From Pseudomonadota bacterium (GTDB lineage: Bacteria > Pseudomonadota > Alphaproteobacteria > Rhodobacterales > Rhodobacteraceae): a stretch of DNA of 64,000 nucleotides. Location of the stretch: contig JAIUPC010000019.1 in the NCBI GenBank assembly GCA_020161655.1, positions 62,001 through 126,000 on the forward strand, read 5' to 3'. Below the pieces are notes generated by a model, which saw only the letters and a program-made list of their open reading frames with translations, did not search any database and was not told where the DNA came from. A program made the translations under genes and the position numbers. This document shows positions 63,305 through 64,000 of this stretch, piece after piece (the stretch's first letter is position 1; the number at the start of each line of letters is the position of its first letter).

Positions 63305-64000
63305 ATGGCGGACCTGAAGGACGACGTTGCCTTGCGCACATCCATGCGCCTCAGGCTTCAGCAGAACCCCAATTTCTTCGGCAATCTCAAGGACCTCGAC
63401 CTGAAGGGCCTGCCCGAGCCGGTTTTCGTCAAGGTCGGCGACACGACCTATGAGGAATTGACCTGCCTCGGCTACAACCCCGATACCGATATCCTGACCG
63501 CCATCGTGCGGATCAAGCAAAGCGCGGGCTACATGGGCGGCCCCTGCGCGCCGGGGTCGCGCGAATACGTGCGCTTCTACCTCGACTACGGCGACGGCAC
63601 CTGGGTCGATCATGGGTCTGCCAGCTTCGAGATCCATGACCTCGGCTTTACCGATCCGCTCTGCTATGCGGTTTCGGTCAAGATCAAGCCGAAGCGCAAG
63701 CGCTGCTGCGGCGACAAGCCGGTGCTGCCGACGGTGCGCGCCATCCTGTCGTGGAACGTGGCACCCCCCGCGAACCAGCCGAACTGGTCGCCGGTCTGGG
63801 GCAACCGCCTTCAGCGCGACATCCAGATCGAGCCGCGCAGCCCCTGGCTCTGCCTGATCCTCGACAAGATCGACATCGAGGGCATCCAGAAGATCAACCC
63901 TGACCTCCTCGCCAAGCTGAACGGCCTGATCGAGGACGCCGGCCCGGCGCCGAAACCGATCGCGCCCCTCAGCCACCAGATCGGCAAGGAAGACCGTGGC
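63305..64000 (+). CDS. Unrecognised protein, 3' end outside the window
   Basis: An open frame begins at ATG 63305, preceded by GGAGGG with ideal spacing and an AT-rich leader, and runs to the window end with 232 codons and no stop. No signal peptide or membrane segment is present. Recognisable features are LRLQQNPNFFGNLKDL, a middle beta-rich part with GPCAPGSREYVRFYLDYGDGTWVDHG, a KPKRKRCCG stretch and a C-terminal IDIEGIQKINPDLLAKLNG. Six Cys are visible. I do not recognise the family. Confidence 0.85.
   Translation, partial: MADLKDDVALRTSMRLRLQQNPNFFGNLKDLDLKGLPEPVFVKVGDTTYEELTCLGYNPDTDILTAIVRIKQSAGYMGGPCAPGSREYVRFYLDYGDGTWVDHGSASFEIHDLGFTDPLCYAVSVKIKPKRKRCCGDKPVLPTVRAILSWNVAPPANQPNWSPVWGNRLQRDIQIEPRSPWLCLILDKIDIEGIQKINPDLLAKLNGLIEDAGPAPKPIAPLSHQIGKEDRG

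Overview
The window is GC-rich, densely packed chromosomal DNA from an alphaproteobacterium, most likely of the Rhodobacteraceae/Paracoccaceae. The evidence is the gene content and order: GapR (DUF2312), aat next to DUF2155, MlaD and an NDUFA12-like protein, an SLC5-type histidine kinase, an ScfR-type XRE regulator, and YeeE/YedE half-transporters. No phage, insertion sequence, integrase, CRISPR array or recognisable defence system was seen. One tRNA gene (tRNA-Thr, UGU) is present.

Layout. 1-3.1 kb: an L,D-transpeptidase (cut by the window edge) divergent from a DUF882 peptidoglycan peptidase, then a hydrolase-adenylate cyclase fusion. 3.4-7.3 kb: RidA-like protein, tRNA-Thr, iron-type ABC permease, a sulfotransferase-like orphan, GapR. 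7.3-12.2 kb: a bifunctional beta-oxidation enzyme, a DksA/TraR protein, a YeeE/YedE pair whose second half is fused to a TIGR01244 sulfur transferase, a FliM/FliN-like protein. 12.2-17.2 kb: a response regulator, small membrane protein and SLC5-histidine kinase operon, an ScfR-type regulator and a short lipoprotein.

17.3-29.7 kb is the main accessory block, a reductive pyrimidine catabolism region. PreT/PreA reduce the ring, dihydropyrimidinase opens it and an M20 amidohydrolase releases beta-alanine. An NMT1-type ABC importer is encoded in the same operon, two RutR-family regulators lie nearby, and three RutR-like palindromes sit at the expected promoters. An unrecognised gene of clearly AT-richer composition is inserted without gaps between the amidohydrolase and dihydropyrimidinase genes.

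29.9-43.2 kb is mostly housekeeping: accBC, aat, DUF2155-mlaD-NDUFA12, clpPX, two overlapping amidase genes, a CbiX-like protein, a DUF1223 protein and acnA. 43.2-49.8 kb holds the cytochrome c maturation genes ccmABCDG, an Mth938-like protein and secF-secD-yajC. 50-63.2 kb holds a medium-chain reductase, serS (with an N-terminal arm of odd codon use), an esterase and an FkbM-glycosyltransferase fusion, the conserved yfgM-bamB-der group, an Atm1-type exporter divergent from a cysteine-rich ArsR, a LysM protein and a LOG-family protein. The final gene, cut by the edge, is not recognised.

The best candidates for something undescribed are the AT-rich gene in the pyrimidine operon, the three-gene SLC5-kinase module, the mosaic serS, the short transcript unit near 43.4 kb and the unknown gene at the right edge.
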